64,000 bases of DNA from Marsupella aquatica (GCA_973895155.1 OZ316893.1:24118001-24182000), one strand, 5' to 3'; positions 22,583 to 34,243 are shown, counted from the first letter of the stretch. A program made the numbers and translations. The notes: a model not told the origin generated them from the sequence alone.

Positions 22583-23728
22583 TCAATAATTAATCTCTTT
22601 CATTGACATGAATGCTTGAGATACTTTCTCGGACATACGCCTTTTTCCAGCATTACCATGGGTACCTATGTTCATTCCAGCCATCACAGTCTTCTTCAAG
22701 GCATAAAATTGAGTCTTTCCTCTTGAATGAATGATTCTCCATGCCTCCAAGCACAATACTTTGCCCTCCACTGCTAGAATCCTTTCTCCAGTACCCAAGT
22801 GTATTGTATTTTTAATAGCCTTGATTTCCTCCTCCTTGCGCTCCGCAAAAGATTTTGACCACCACTTTTGCCTAATTGCCATAGCCAAGTTGCGGTCCAA
22901 ATATTGGCAACAATGTTCACTACAACAGTCCTTAGTGTTTATCAACAACACATCTTGACGTGCCAAAGATGTGTCTCTTCTAGATGTCTGGGAAGATGGA
23001 CTCTTTCTTTTCCTACTTTTATGGACGTAGGACCGCTTGCCACTTGTTGGAGATGTGTTCCCTCCCACAGCTTGCCTGATGTTGTGGAAAGACAACAAGT
23101 TGCCATCCTTGGCAATGAGTTGGTCCATCGACCAAGCTTTTAAGCAATCTCTATGCTTCAGATGATCTATGGTAGCTCCCTCGACAAAATTGTTGATCAG
23201 AATTCCCACATGTGTATTCCCAAGGGTGACATCCCCAAGCTTCACTATAGGATCTAGCACATGTATAGTTGCCACTGCAAAAATCAACTTGTTCTCATCC
23301 ACCACCTTTACAGGCATGCCCATCCACAAGGCCTTTGGTAAAACTACTTCCACACCAGACCGACTCTCATTATGGTTGTTCCCATCAGAATTTTGATTGA
23401 CTGGATCTTGATCATCACCAACAGTGCCAAACACATCCTCCGATTCCATGGGAGCTCAAAAAAGCTGATTCCTTTCCCATACAAGGTAACCCCCAATCAT
23501 GTCCTTCAAAAGTTTGCCATCTTCGCATAGAATGGTCTCGTCAAAAACTTCCTCCAATAGAAGAAGAACTCTGTCCACCCCAAGAGGAATATTGTGACAA
23601 ACCCTGGAAGGATCAAGACTTATCACGCGACCTTTTCCAACCTGTTTCTCACGTATGCCTATAATAACTTGTCTGCATTCCCTGATCCAGACTGTCGATG
23701 TCACCATAATAATTATGATCTTGCACAT
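22583..23728 (-). pseudogene. DUF7869 gene, 5' region with TNP1-like modules
   Basis: Two segments in one frame are separated by TGA 23456-23458. The upstream one (to 23728) has RVISLDPSRVCHNIPLGVDR...KLLKDMIGGYLVWERN. The downstream one, from ATG 23449, has MGMPVKVVDENKLIFAVATI...VKLGDVTLGNTHVGILI. Both follow the pattern of the CACTA TNP1/Transposase_23 C-terminal fold (conserved hydrophobic-G-D-P, LG, then aromatic-W end). A basic SPSSQTSRRD region and CCSEHCCQYLDRNLAMAIRQKWW follow. The frame passes into the next exon only with a 1-nt shift near 22585. If the TGA is real, translation may start at 23449. Confidence 0.5.
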
Positions 23729-23754
23729 CAGAGAATATCACTGTAAGCGTACAG

Positions 23755-24700
23755 TCCTGTCACATCCGTCAATTTCAATGCACTGTCCTGTCACGTCGGT
23801 CAATAAGCAAAATGTAGTCAATGCATTGCGCTGCACGCGATTGGTCGCGTGACCCTAGAGGTACCACACATACCGGCAACAAACTATGCATGGTCCGTCA
23901 ATCATTTCAAATGAATGAGAATAACCACAATCGATTACGATCAATCATTTCACATCCACTCAGAACAAATGAGTGGACAGTCAGTAACTACTGAGGATAG
24001 TAGTGCTAATAAGCGCCAGTAAAACGTCCGTGAACTGCATTGTCCTGTCACAACCGTCAATAAGTAGGCAAAATGTAGTCAATGCACTGCCCTGCACGCA
24101 ACTAGTCGCGTGACCTTAGTCAGAGGGTGTAGGGATAACAGGGTCTACGACGTAGAAGCTAGAAGGCTAGGCCCAAACTCTAGCTCGTACTTGGTACTTC
24201 ATAAGTAAGATACAATTGCGCGTGAGACAGGAAGATACAATTACGGATCTAAAGGCATGTCGCGTGACCTTAGTCAGAGGGTGTAGGGATAACAGGGTCT
24301 ACGACGTAGAAGCTAGAAGGCTAGGCCCAAACTCTAGCTCGTACTTGGTACTTCATAAGTAAGATACGATTGCGCGCGAGACAGGAAGATACAATTACGG
24401 ATCTAAAGGCATCACACATACCGGTAAAGATTATGCATGGTCCGTTAGTCATTTCAAGTGAATGAGAATGACTACAATCGATTACGAACAATCATTTCAA
24501 CTCCACTCAGAAAAAATGAGTGGACAGTACCAGTTTACCAATGAGTGGACACCGGACAGTCAGTAACTACTGTCCTTCATAAGAAATCTCAGTACTTCAC
24601 TAGCAATCAGTATTCCTGGGGCGGTCGCCAAACGTGAAATTAAAGCCATAATTAGAGGACAACTGAACTTCCCGCCAATTCTAATACGCGCCAGTCAAAC
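23755..24700. repeat. nested duplications at the left edge of the ACGCGAC territory
   Basis: TCCTGTCAC..CCGTCAATAAG..CAAAATGTAGTCAATGC occurs near 23770-23825 and 24047-24090. CATACCGG..ATGCATGGTCCGT...GAATGAGAATA/G is near 23870-23940 and 24418-24490. ACTCAGAA-AAATGAGTGGACAG occurs at 23959 and 24496. TAATA/CGCGCCAGT-AAACG is near 24010 and 24680. So a roughly 0.3-0.5 kb module was duplicated and then rearranged. Confidence 0.75.
24107..24412. repeat. 154-bp tandem repeat, 2 copies
   Basis: Copies start at 24107 and 24261 with CGCGTGACCTTAGTCAGAGG and are almost identical. Each contains TAGGGATAACAGGGT (24130-24144 and 24284-24298). Confidence 0.9.
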
Positions 24701-24888
24701 GCACACTCTCTTCTAGAAACCAGTATGTACAATGACTAGTGGAGACTAAACAGTATAAAGCATTGAGATGATCCCTATTGCTCATTCCCCCAGGCATTCC
24801 ACTTTCTGGCTACTGGATAATCTATTCGCACATCAGCTCTCTCATTTCCAATTCATAGTCTCGGTCAACATCTCTTGTTTGAAGGGCG

Positions 24889-25430
24889 ATGACTACTCCG
24901 CTGAGCTTGAAGAATGAGGATATTCCGACGGACGATTCAGAAGGTTTGACGTATCGAATTTGTGGTACTCCTTACAAAATGTGTCAGCGATGTAATATAA
25001 TGTTTACGGTGACTAAATCGCGTCAAATGTTTTGTGAGAGACAACATTGTTCACCACATTTGTCGAGGAAGATCAGATGGAGACCAATCCGACAGAGATG
25101 ACTACAAAGATGGCATCAGGGGAGAAGTTAAAGGGCAAAGCCCTCGTGGAATCCATTTCGAGGGGGGAGAAGTTGAAGGCCAGAGCATGCGTCGAATCCA
25201 TTTCGGGGGAAGCAACAGCAGACGCTAAGACAATCAAGAAGGAGGCCAAGAAAGTGGACGCACCAAAGAAAAGGCAATTAGAGATGAACGAAGATTCTGA
25301 TTTGTATTACAGAAAGAGCAAGCCGAGAAAATCTATGGACGTTAGGACTTGGGCAAAGAAAGAATTTCTGGATTCAAGGGAATCCACACCAGACACCGAT
25401 GAGTGGATGCCTTCATCTTGGAATGACTGA
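24889..25430 (+). pseudogene. small Cys/Lys-rich unknown protein (two frames)
   Basis: I do not recognise this family. The ATG at 24889 opens a 70-residue frame with a cysteine-rich patch (RICGTPYKMCQRCNIMF...MFCERQ) that could bind a metal. Another frame takes over near 25047 and runs to TGA 25430. It is Lys/Glu-rich with an internal duplication (GEKLKGKALVESIS / GEKLKARACVESIS) and ends in TPDTDEWMPSSWND. A 1-nt shift would join them into one protein of about 180 residues; alternatively the second starts at ATG 25077. Its flanks carry the ACGCGAC palindrome family. Confidence 0.4.
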
Positions 25431-25679
25431 CTCGATCAAAGTCAACAATATTTTGAGTAGTCAAAGATTAGAACTACAAATTCAAGAGTAGTTCAAGTTT
25501 GGACTTGTTATAGATACTGTGTAGCTTAATTTTGTCCCATGGAAAATAGTGTTCGAAAGACCAGGTCAGTTAAATTCCTGGATAGTGCTAGTGGATATGG
25601 ATTCCACATCCGAAGTCCTTTGGGATCAATGCAACCATTTTTGAAATCAAGGAAAAATCGAGATTCCTCTGACTGACAA

Positions 25680-26400
25680 TTCGTTAGGCTGTCGACTACA
25701 ATAAACAATATCAAAAAGACCTGAGATAATTTGGTTCACGCGACTGTGCGCGTGACGAACTACATGTGTAACCAAAAAACAGGTCATCCTACTAACAAGT
25801 TGAGATCAGGAAGATCTGAGAAATAAAGGGCGATTACGTCTAAGAGTGCAGAGCTTTAGCTGACCTCTAAAACATTAACGCGACCGTGCGCGTGATGAAA
25901 CAAAGACGTTGGTTTTAAAATAGATTGCTGGCCAATTCACTAGGCTATCGACTACAATAAACAATATCAAAAGACACGAGATAAAATGGTTCACACGACT
26001 GTGCGCGTGACGAACTACATGTGTAACCAAAAAACAGGTCATCCTACTAACAAGTTGAGATCAGGAAGATCTGAGAAATAAAGGGCGATTACGTCTAAAA
26101 GTGCAGAGCTTTCGCTGACCTCTAAAACATTAACGCGACCGTGCGCGTGATGAAACAAAGACGTTGGTTTTAAAATAGATTGCTGGAGAATTTGCTAGGT
26201 TGTCGACTACAATAAACAATATCAAAAGACACGAGATAAATTGGTTCACGCGACTGTGCGCGTGATGAAGTACATGTGTAATCGAAAAATCAGGTCATCC
26301 TACTAACAAGTTGAGATCAGTCTGATCTGAAAAATGGACCTCGATTACGTTTTGTTTTGCTAGGCCGTCGACTACAATAAACAATAGCAAAACGTATGGA
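25680..26400. repeat. about 256-bp tandem repeat with paired ACGCGAC palindromes
   Basis: The word TCGACTACAATAAACAAT recurs at 25692, 25948, 26203 and 26368. The first two intervals are 256 and 255 bp and the last is truncated to 165 bp. Each full unit holds two near-palindromes, ACGCGACTGTGCGCGT and ACGCGACCGTGCGCGT. Sites are at 25738, 25878, 25993 (ACACGAC variant), 26133 and 26248. Confidence 0.9.
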
Positions 26401-27820
26401 CAACTATAGTTGAACGCCATACAATTTTAGACTAGAGAATTCATTCGGATCCTCTACTAGTACTTCTGATACATTGCTTCTGTATTGGACTTGAAACACG
26501 GATTGATCAAAATCAGAGTGAGAAATTGGACCATAACTTCATTGACTCAATTCATGCATTGAATGCGTGATTTAAGGCAACTACTCTCCTCATTTATTGC
26601 GGAATTAATGCTGATTGATACTTACAAGTTATTTAGTTGCGTGTGGTCTCAGCAATGTTGGCGGCAACCCTACGATGTTGGCGGAAACCCTCCTCCCAGC
26701 CAAGCCTCTTCCTTCCAGCGTAGCCTCCTCGTCCCAGCCAACTAAGCCTCCTCCTTCAAACTCCAATTTCCTTGAGTATCGTGATCGAATCCCACCACCA
26801 GAGAATGACAACTTGTTGATCGTATCAATATCAAAATCCTCGACCAAACTGTGATTTCAGAATAGCCGCTCTTTGTTGGTCCGCTAGAATGCTTCGATTA
26901 ATGAGGCAGACTATGGAGGTTCTAAATGTTTGTCGTCTCGCTTCGTCGCAACTCTCCCGCTTGATCGGATGTGCTCTCCCCAAGATTGAAGGTGATACAA
27001 CAAGAACTGCGCCAGCGTTGCTTGAATGAGCTCCGCCTCCGACTGGAATAGTCGAATGATCCAATCTGCTCCACCTCAAATGTGCCTTGGATCAACCTCT
27101 GCTGAGAGCCCAACTAGTATCCTGGTCAGGAGAAACTGAAAATGAAGAATGATCCGTGAGCGATGAGATCAGTCTATTGACTCCATGGAGGATGTGTTCA
27201 TCTGGACTCGATTTTGATTTTGAAAATTGGTTGAGTCTCCAGCCGTGAGAATCATTGTACAGGATTGATTTTGAATATCGGTCCTCCCCGACCGTGAGAA
27301 TCATTTTACGTTGTTTAGAGTAAGGGTTTGAATTGGCAAGATAGAGAGTGGAGTACGGATCCGGATCCGACGGTCTCCACTACCAAAATGGAATGATTTT
27401 GAAGTTTGCCTCCAGTACGTGATGGAACGATCGTGAGAAAGTTATCGTTCGTTCACATTTTGGATTTGAATTGGCAGATATAGTGAAGATACGGATCCGG
27501 GGGTCTCCACTAACAATCTTTCACAGTTGCATAATTACCGGTTTAAATTTCAAATTGGCGATCAAATAGAAATCTCCTTTAGTACGGAAAATCAAAAGGA
27601 ATCCGATAATCTTTTTTTCACGATTGCATAGTTTGTTCAGTCGATGGTGGAGTGTACGGAGATCATCTAGAACCTTCCTGTCGCTAGGCTGTTATTAGGG
27701 TTATGCTAAAACAATACCCTAATTAGTCCTTCCTTAGTGTCGGCGCCCATGGTCTCGAGTTCACTATTCATTGTTGTTGTTTCTCGCTCCCTAGACTTTT
27801 GCACGCCTGCTCTCGTCGCT
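26401..27820. other. stretch without a convincing gene
   Basis: Only short ORFs, none with recognisable motifs. CGTGAGAATCATT occurs twice (about 27245 and 27293), and GTACGGATCCGG/GGTCTCCAC words recur at about 27350 and 27490. Confidence 0.35.
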
Positions 27821-27895
27821 CTCGCTCTCGTTGCTCTCGCTCTCGTTGCTCTCGCTCTCGTTGCTCTCGCTCTCGTTGCTCTCGCTCTTGTCGCT
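27821..27895. repeat. 15-bp minisatellite (GCTCTCGCTCTCGTT)n
   Basis: About five copies, the last ones degenerate. The ORFs through it (Ala-Leu-Val or Ala-Arg-Thr repeats) are low-complexity by-products. Confidence 0.85.
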
Positions 27896-28064
27896 CTCGC
27901 TCCTGCCTTGGATTTCATTTTTGTCGTTGCAGCTCGTTCGTTGTGGTCAGGTGCTTGTCGGCGCGTTGCAGCTCTTAGTAGTTGTCGATCGTTTTGACCA
28001 AGAGCTCGTTGGCGCATTGCAGCTCGCATTTACAGCTCGTATTCACTTCTAGTTTGCTAGTTTA

Positions 28065-31000
28065 GGACCAGTTGACGCGACCAGTCGCGTGTGAGAAGGA
28101 AACTGGATAGATTTACTGAGCGCGTACCATATCCAAATCTCCACAAGGAAGGTTAAGTGGATATAGTTGTTTAGGTTCAGTTGACGCGACTAGTCGCGTC
28201 AGGTAGCTCTCTCATTGACTGGTTCTGTTAGAGGAGGTAAGGTTCCTTTTAGGACCAGTTGACGCGACCAGTCGCGTATGAGAAGGAAACTGGATAGATT
28301 TACTGAGCGCGTACCATATCCAAATCTCCACAGGGAAGGTTCAGTGGATATAGTTGTTTAGGTTCAGTTGACGCGACCAGTCGTGTCTGAGGTAGCTCTC
28401 TCATTGACTGGTTCTGTTAGAGGAGGTAAGGTTCCTTTTAGGACCAGTTGACGTGACTAGTCGCGTCTGACGTAGATCTCTCATTGACTGGTTCTGTTAG
28501 AGGAGGTAAGGTTCCTTTTAGGACCAGTTGACGCGACCAGTCGCATGTGAGAAGGAAACTGGATAGATTTACTGAGCGCGTACCATATCCAAATCTCCAC
28601 AGGGAAGGTTCAGTGGATATAGTTGTTTAGGTTCAGTTGACGCGACCAGTCGTGTCTGAGGTAGCTCTCTCATTGACTGGTTCTGTTAGAGGAGGTAAGG
28701 TTCCTTTTAGGACCAGTTGACGTGACTAGTCGCGTCTGACGTAGATCTCTCATTGACTGGTTCTGTTAGAGGAGGTAAGGTTCCTTTTAGGACCAGTTGA
28801 CGCGACCAGTCGCATGTGAGAAGGAAACTGGATAGATTTACTGAGCGCGTACCATATCCAAATCTCCACAGGGAAGGTTCAGTGGATATAGTTGTTTAGG
28901 TTCAGTTGACGCGACCAGTCGTGTCTGAGGTAGCTCTCTCATTGACTGGTTCTGTTAGAGGAGGTAAGGTTCCTTTTAGGACCAGTTGACGTGACTAGTC
29001 GCGTCTGACGTAGATCTCTCATTGACTGGTTCTGTTAGAGGAGGTAAGGTTCCTTTTAGGACCAGTTGACGCGACCAGTCGCGTGTGAGAAGGAAACTGG
29101 ATAGATTTACTGAGCGCATACCATATCCAAATCTCCACAGGGAAGGTTCAGTGGATATAGTTGTTTAGGTTCAGTTGACGCGACCAGTCGTGTCTGAGGT
29201 AGCTCTCTCATTGACTGGTTCTGTTAGAGGAGGTAAGGTTCCTTTTAGGACCAGTTGACGTGACTAGTCGCGTCTGACGTAGATCTCTCATTGACTGGTT
29301 CTGTTAGAGGAGGTAAGGTTCCTTTTAGGACCAGTTGACGCGACCAGTCGCGTGTGAGAAGGAAACTGGATAGATTTACTGAGCGCATACCATATCCAAA
29401 TCTCCACAGGGAAGGTTCAGTGGATATAGTTGTTTAGGTTCAGTTGACGCGACCAGTCGTGTCTGAGGTAGCTCTCTCATTGACTGGTTCTGTTAGAGGA
29501 GGTAAGGTTCCTTTTAGGACCAGTTGACGTGACTAGTCGCGTCTGACGTAGATCTCTCATTGACTGGTTCTGTTAGAGGAGGTAAGGTTCCTTTTAGGAC
29601 CAGTTGACGCGACCAGTCGCATGTGAGAAGGAAACTGGATAGATTTACTGAGCGCGTACCATATCCAAATCTCCACAGGGAAGGTTCAGTGGATATAGTT
29701 GTTTAGGTTCAGTTGACGCGACCAGTCGTTTCTGAGGTAGCTCTCTCATTGACTGGTTCTGTTAGAGGAGGTAAGGTTCCTTTTAGGACCAGTTGACGTG
29801 ACTAGTCGCGTCTGACGTAGATCTCTCATTGACTGGTTCTGTTAGAGGAGGTAAGGTTCCTTTTAGGACCAGTTGACGCGACCAGTCGCGTGTGAGAAGG
29901 AAACTGGATAGATTTACTGAGCGCATACCATATCCAAATCTCCACAGGGAAGGTTCAGTGGATATAGTTGTTTAGGTTCAGTTGACGCGACCAGTCGTGT
30001 CTGAGGTAGCTCTCTCATTGACTGGTTCTGTTAGAGGAGGTAAGGTTCCTTTTAGGACCAGTTGACGTGACTAGTCACGTCTGACGTAGATCTCTCATTG
30101 ACTGGTTCTGTTAGAGGAGGTAAGGTTCCTTTTAGGACCAGTTGACGCGACCAGTCGCGTGTGAGAAGGAAACTGGATAGATTTACTGAGCGCATACCAT
30201 ATCCAAATCTCCACAGGGAAGGTTCAGTGGATATAGTTGTTTAGGTTCAGTTGACGCGACCAGTCGTGTCTGAGGTAGCTCTCTCATTGACTGGTTCTGT
30301 TAGAGGAGGTAAGGTTCCTTTTAGGACCAGTTGACGTGACTAGTCGCGTCTGACGTAGATCTCTCATTGACTGGTTCTGTTAGAGGAGGTAAGGTTCCTT
30401 TTAGGACCAGTTGACGCGACCAGTCGCATGTGAGAAGGAAACTGGATAGATTTACTGAGCGCGTACCATATCCAAATCTCCACAGGGAAGGTTCAGTGGA
30501 TATAGTTGTTTAGGTTCAGTTGACGCGACCAGTCGTGTCTGAGGTAGCTCTCTCATTGACTGGTTCTGTTAGAGGAGGTAAGGTTCCTTTTAGGACCAGT
30601 TGACGTGACTAGTCACGTCTGACGTAGATCTCTCATTGACTGGTTCTGTTAGAGGAGGTAAGGTTCCTTTTAGGACCAGTTGACGCGACCAGTCGCGTGT
30701 GAGAAGGAAACTGGATAGATTTACTGAGCGCATACCATATCCAAATCTCCACAGGGAAGGTTCAGTGGATATAGTTGTTTAGGTTCAGTTGACGCGACCA
30801 GTCGTGTCTGAGGTAGCTCTCTCATTGACTGGTTCTGTTAGAGGAGGTAAGGTTCCTTTTAGGACCAGTTGACGTGACTAGTCGCGTCTGACGTAGATCT
30901 CTCATTGACTGGTTCTGTTAGAGGAGGTAAGGTTCCTTTTAGGACCAGTTGACGCGACCAGTCGCATGTGAGAAGGAAACTGGATAGATTTACTGAGCGC

Positions 31001-32355
31001 GTACCATATCCAAATCTCCACAGGGAAGGTTCAGTGGATATAGTTGTTTAGGTTTAGTTGACGCGACCAGTCGTGTCTGAGGTAGCTCTCTCATTGACTG
31101 GTTCTGTTAGAGGAGGTAAGGTTCCTTTTAGGACCAGTTGACGTGACTAGTCGCGTCTGACGTAGATCTCTCATTGACTGGTTCTGTTAGAGGAGGTAAG
31201 GTTCCTTTTAGGACCAGTTGACGCGACCAGTCGCGTGTGAGAAGGAAACTGGATAGATTTACTGAGCGCATACCATATCCAAATCTCCACAGGGAAGGTT
31301 CAGTGGATATAGTTGTTTAGGTTCAGTTGACGCGACCAGTCGTGTCTGAGGTAGCTCTCTCATTGACTGGTTCTGTTAGAGGAGGTAAGGTTCCTTTTAG
31401 GACCAGTTGACGTGACTAGTCGCGTCTGACGTAGATCTCTCATTGACTGGTTCTGTTAGAGGAGGTAAGGTTCCTTTTAGGACCAGTTGACGCGACCAGT
31501 CGCATGTGAGAAGGAAACTGGATAGATTTACTGAGCGCGTACCATATCCAAATCTCCACAGGGAAGGTTCAGTGGATATAGTTGTTTAGGTTCAGTTGAC
31601 GCGACCAGTCGTGTCTGAGGTAGCTCTCTCATTGACTGGTTCTGTTAGAGGAGGTAAGGTTCCTTTTAGGACCAGTTGACGTGACTAGTCGCGTCTGACG
31701 TAGATCTCTCATTGACTGGTTCTGTTAGAGGAGGTAAGGTTCCTTTTAGGACCAGTTGACGCGACCAGTCGCGTGTGAGAAGGAAACTGGATAGATTTAC
31801 TGAGCGCATACCATATCCAAATCTCCACAGGGAAGGTTCAGTGGATATAGTTGTTTAGGTTCAGTTGACGCGACCAGTCGTGTCTGAGGTAGCTCTCTCA
31901 TTGACTGGTTCTGTTAGAGGAGGTAAGGTTCCTTTTAGGACCAGTTGACGTGACTAGTCACGTCTGACGTAGATCTCTCATTGACTGGTTCTGTTAGAGG
32001 AGGTAAGGTTCCTTTTAGGACCAGTTGACGCGACCAGTCGCGTGTGAGAAGGAAACTGGATAGATTTACTGAGCGCATACCATATCCAAATCTCCACAGG
32101 GAAGGTTCAGTGGATATAGTTGTTTAGGTTCAGTTGACGCGACCAGTCGTGTCTGAGGTAGCTCTCTCATTGACTGGTTCTGTTAGAGGAGGTAAGGTTC
32201 CTTTTAGGACCAGTTGACGTGACTAGTCGCGTCTGACGTAGATCTCTCATTGACTGGTTCTGTTAGAGGAGGTAAGGTTCCTTTTAGGATTAGTTGACGC
32301 GACCAATTGCGTCTGAGGTAGCTCTCTCATTGACTAGTTTTGTTAGAGGATGAAA
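28065..32355. repeat. 269-bp higher-order satellite array, 15 full units
   Basis: Full units start at 28252 and every 269 bp to 32018, ending at 32286. Each unit is A (109 bp), B1 (80 bp) and B2 (80 bp), and every subunit begins with a GGNNCAGTTGACGYGAC palindrome core. A 187-bp unit lacking one B precedes the array (28065), and a diverged B follows (32287-32355). Two A variants alternate: CATGTGAG with GCGTACC, and CGTGTGAG with GCATACC, linked in 14 units. Order from 28521 is a,a,b,b,a,b,b,a,b,a,b,a,b,b. Near-identity implies recent expansion. No coding sequence. Confidence 0.95.
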
Positions 32356-32432
32356 CAACATTTATGATTTGTCACGTTGTGACCCGAAAAAATCAGTCTC
32401 TCAAAGAATTGTTTATACATTCTGATTTGTAG

Positions 32433-32448
32433 ACGCGACCAGTCGCGT
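32433..32448. promoter_or_regulatory. ACGCGACCAGTCGCGT palindrome upstream of F-box-like ORF 1
   Basis: A single dispersed copy, 42 bp before the ATG at 32490, identical in core to the satellite palindromes. Related copies are at 33049-33064 (ACGTGACCAAGCGCGT), 34248-34263 (ACGCGACCATGCGCGT), 23835-23850 and 24096-24111. Role unknown. Confidence 0.6.
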
Positions 32449-32489
32449 GAAAATAATCTCTGGGATATATCATTTGGCTGAAAAGAATC

Positions 32490-33041
32490 ATGGGCGAACC
32501 TGGTCTGGAGAGCTTCAGATATCTATGCCCAATATTTGACGTTTTGGACAGAAGCCAAGATGGTCTACTAGCGGGATATTCTGTATTTATTGAAACACTA
32601 CTACCTGGACTTCCAAATTTCATTGTTGCGGAATTGATATGGCCTCGGATCAAGGAGACTTTTAATTCCTCAGCTAATGCAGGAAATTTCTCAATAAAGG
32701 AATTGGATGAGTTTGTAGGACTATCTTCGGTGTGTCGCAGATGGCGCCACCTTGTTGGGAATACCTATCTTCTAGGTGTAATCAAGTTGAGTTTATTAGA
32801 TTTGGTTTTCCCAGGAAATCCTACTAAACCGATCGGAAATGAGTCTCTCTCATCGACAGTTCAAAGTTTCTTCCAGAAATACCCAAGAATTAAATTCATG
32901 GGGTCAATGTCCAGAGATCTTAGGGAACTCTTCACGAAGACTTACGATGCTCTCCACCCTCTTGAAAAATGGAAATTTACAGTCAGATGCCACGAAGTTG
33001 GATACCTTGAGGGTGACATCTACGCTTTTAAGGAATTCTAG
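32490..33041 (+). CDS. F-box-like protein 1
   Basis: A 183-residue frame from ATG 32490. Residues about 35-90 read LPGLPNFIVAELIWPRI...FVGLSSVCRRWRHLVGNTYL, the helix pattern of an F-box: hydrophobic L-P-I/V start, W-P, then S-x-x-C/S-x-x-W. F-box proteins bring substrates to SCF ubiquitin ligases through Skp1. There is no recognisable substrate-binding repeat. The C-terminal part (SMSRDLRELFTKTYDAL) resembles that of the next two ORFs, so the three are tandem relatives. It may be one exon of a longer gene. Confidence 0.5.
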   Translation: MGEPGLESFRYLCPIFDVLDRSQDGLLAGYSVFIETLLPGLPNFIVAELIWPRIKETFNSSANAGNFSIKELDEFVGLSSVCRRWRHLVGNTYLLGVIKLSLLDLVFPGNPTKPIGNESLSSTVQSFFQKYPRIKFMGSMSRDLRELFTKTYDALHPLEKWKFTVRCHEVGYLEGDIYAFKEF

Positions 33042-33163
33042 TTAACTTACGTGACCAAGCGCGTCGTATGTCATCTAACAATGTTTTGTGATCTGATAAA
33101 AGCAGGATGAGCCAACTTTTGAATGAGGCTTGAGAATTCCTTTCATCTCATGAAAAGAAATAG

Positions 33164-33673
33164 AAAACAATATGGGATACGCTGGATGAAACCTCCTCTA
33201 GTCTCATTGGAGGAATACCAGATGTTTTGGTCATTTCAAACATTTGGCCAATACTCTACGAACACTTTATTTCAATTGAAAGATTGCATGGATATCGACA
33301 CCTCAATAACGATTTGGTTATCGATAGGGTCCGAGACCTTATTCGGCTTGGAGCTTGTAGCAAGAAGTGGAACTTTTTAGTTACAAATACAAGGTTATGG
33401 GCTATCCTCAAACAAGCAAACCGGATTGTCGATGTCGCAAATGATGCTCTTTACGACATACCCAAAACTGACGAGTTGGAGTTTGACTCAGTCTGTCGAG
33501 TTATTCGACAAGATATTTCTATGCTTCCAGAAATATCTGTTCTTGGGACTACTACTTCTGACAAAATCGCATTGTTTACGAACAAATATAACAATTTAGA
33601 TGAGGAAGAACAAGATGTCCTAATCGAAAGGTTTGGTAGATTTTCTCAGAATCTTGGTGGTCCCAGTTCTTAA
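33164..33673 (+). CDS. F-box-like protein 2
   Basis: Open frame from 33164 (a TAG precedes it at 33161-33163) with IGGIPDVLVISNIWPILYEHF...LIRLGACSKKWNFLVTNTRLW, paralogous to ORFs 1 and 3. The tail has TTTSDKIALFTNKYNNLDEEE. No clear ATG opens it, so it is either an exon or a slightly broken tandem copy. The short gap to ORF 1 holds an ACGTGACCAAGCGCGT palindrome (33049-33064). Confidence 0.45.
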   Translation, partial: KTIWDTLDETSSSLIGGIPDVLVISNIWPILYEHFISIERLHGYRHLNNDLVIDRVRDLIRLGACSKKWNFLVTNTRLWAILKQANRIVDVANDALYDIPKTDELEFDSVCRVIRQDISMLPEISVLGTTTSDKIALFTNKYNNLDEEEQDVLIERFGRFSQNLGGPSS

Positions 33674-33707
33674 TGGATAGGTTCTTGTTCTTAATCTTTT
33701 CCATATT

Positions 33708-34243
33708 ATGCTGCAGTCCTTTGACATGAATCAAAAATCTCATCGTCAAATGATGATGAAGCGCATTGCACGTGCAAAGGTTATCAACCGAAACATGATA
33801 TGGAGTCAAGCTGAAGACCTGATACCCGGTCTTCCGGATGATATTGTCGAGAAATATATTTGGCCATTAGTCAAAGAGTTTTTCCACTGTCTTGGGAATT
33901 TGTTGGATACTGCGATTAAAAATCGGGTCATGGACTTGATCGCCATTCGAACAGTCAGTAAGAAGTGGTGCCACATAGTTACTTATAGTAGTACTTGGGC
34001 GACGGTCACCTTGGTAGCTTACGACCTCACTGATAGACTAGGATATGAATCGCTTCGAAGGCATTTGACTTCACGGAGTGTAGCATTAAGATTTACAGAA
34101 TCCATCAGAACTCTCCTGCCGCTGGACATTGTGGGTGGATTTGAAGGATCTGAACTTGACACGTTTAGGAACCTTTGATTTTGGTTAGATGAAGATGAGC
34201 GAGAAGATTGGGTCAGGATAAATGTTCCTAAAATGTAATTCGG
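33708..34243 (+). pseudogene. F-box-like protein 3 (one in-frame TGA)
   Basis: From ATG 33708 (just before a CTGCAG that could be an acceptor): IPGLPDDIVEKYIWPLVKEFF...LIAIRTVSKKWCHIVTYSSTW, the clearest F-box of the three. TGA at 34176-34178 interrupts the frame, but the same frame continues with FWLDEDEREDWVRINVPKM to about 34237. CGA to TGA is the likely cause. The next palindrome lies at 34248-34263. Confidence 0.5.

Noticed and set aside
27706-28029. Repetitive Ala/Arg/Thr-rich protein
   Set aside because: The ORFs only read through a 15-bp minisatellite on both strands.
28065-32355. CRISPR-like array
   Set aside because: Units are 269 bp, contiguous and nearly identical throughout with no unique spacers; this is a satellite.
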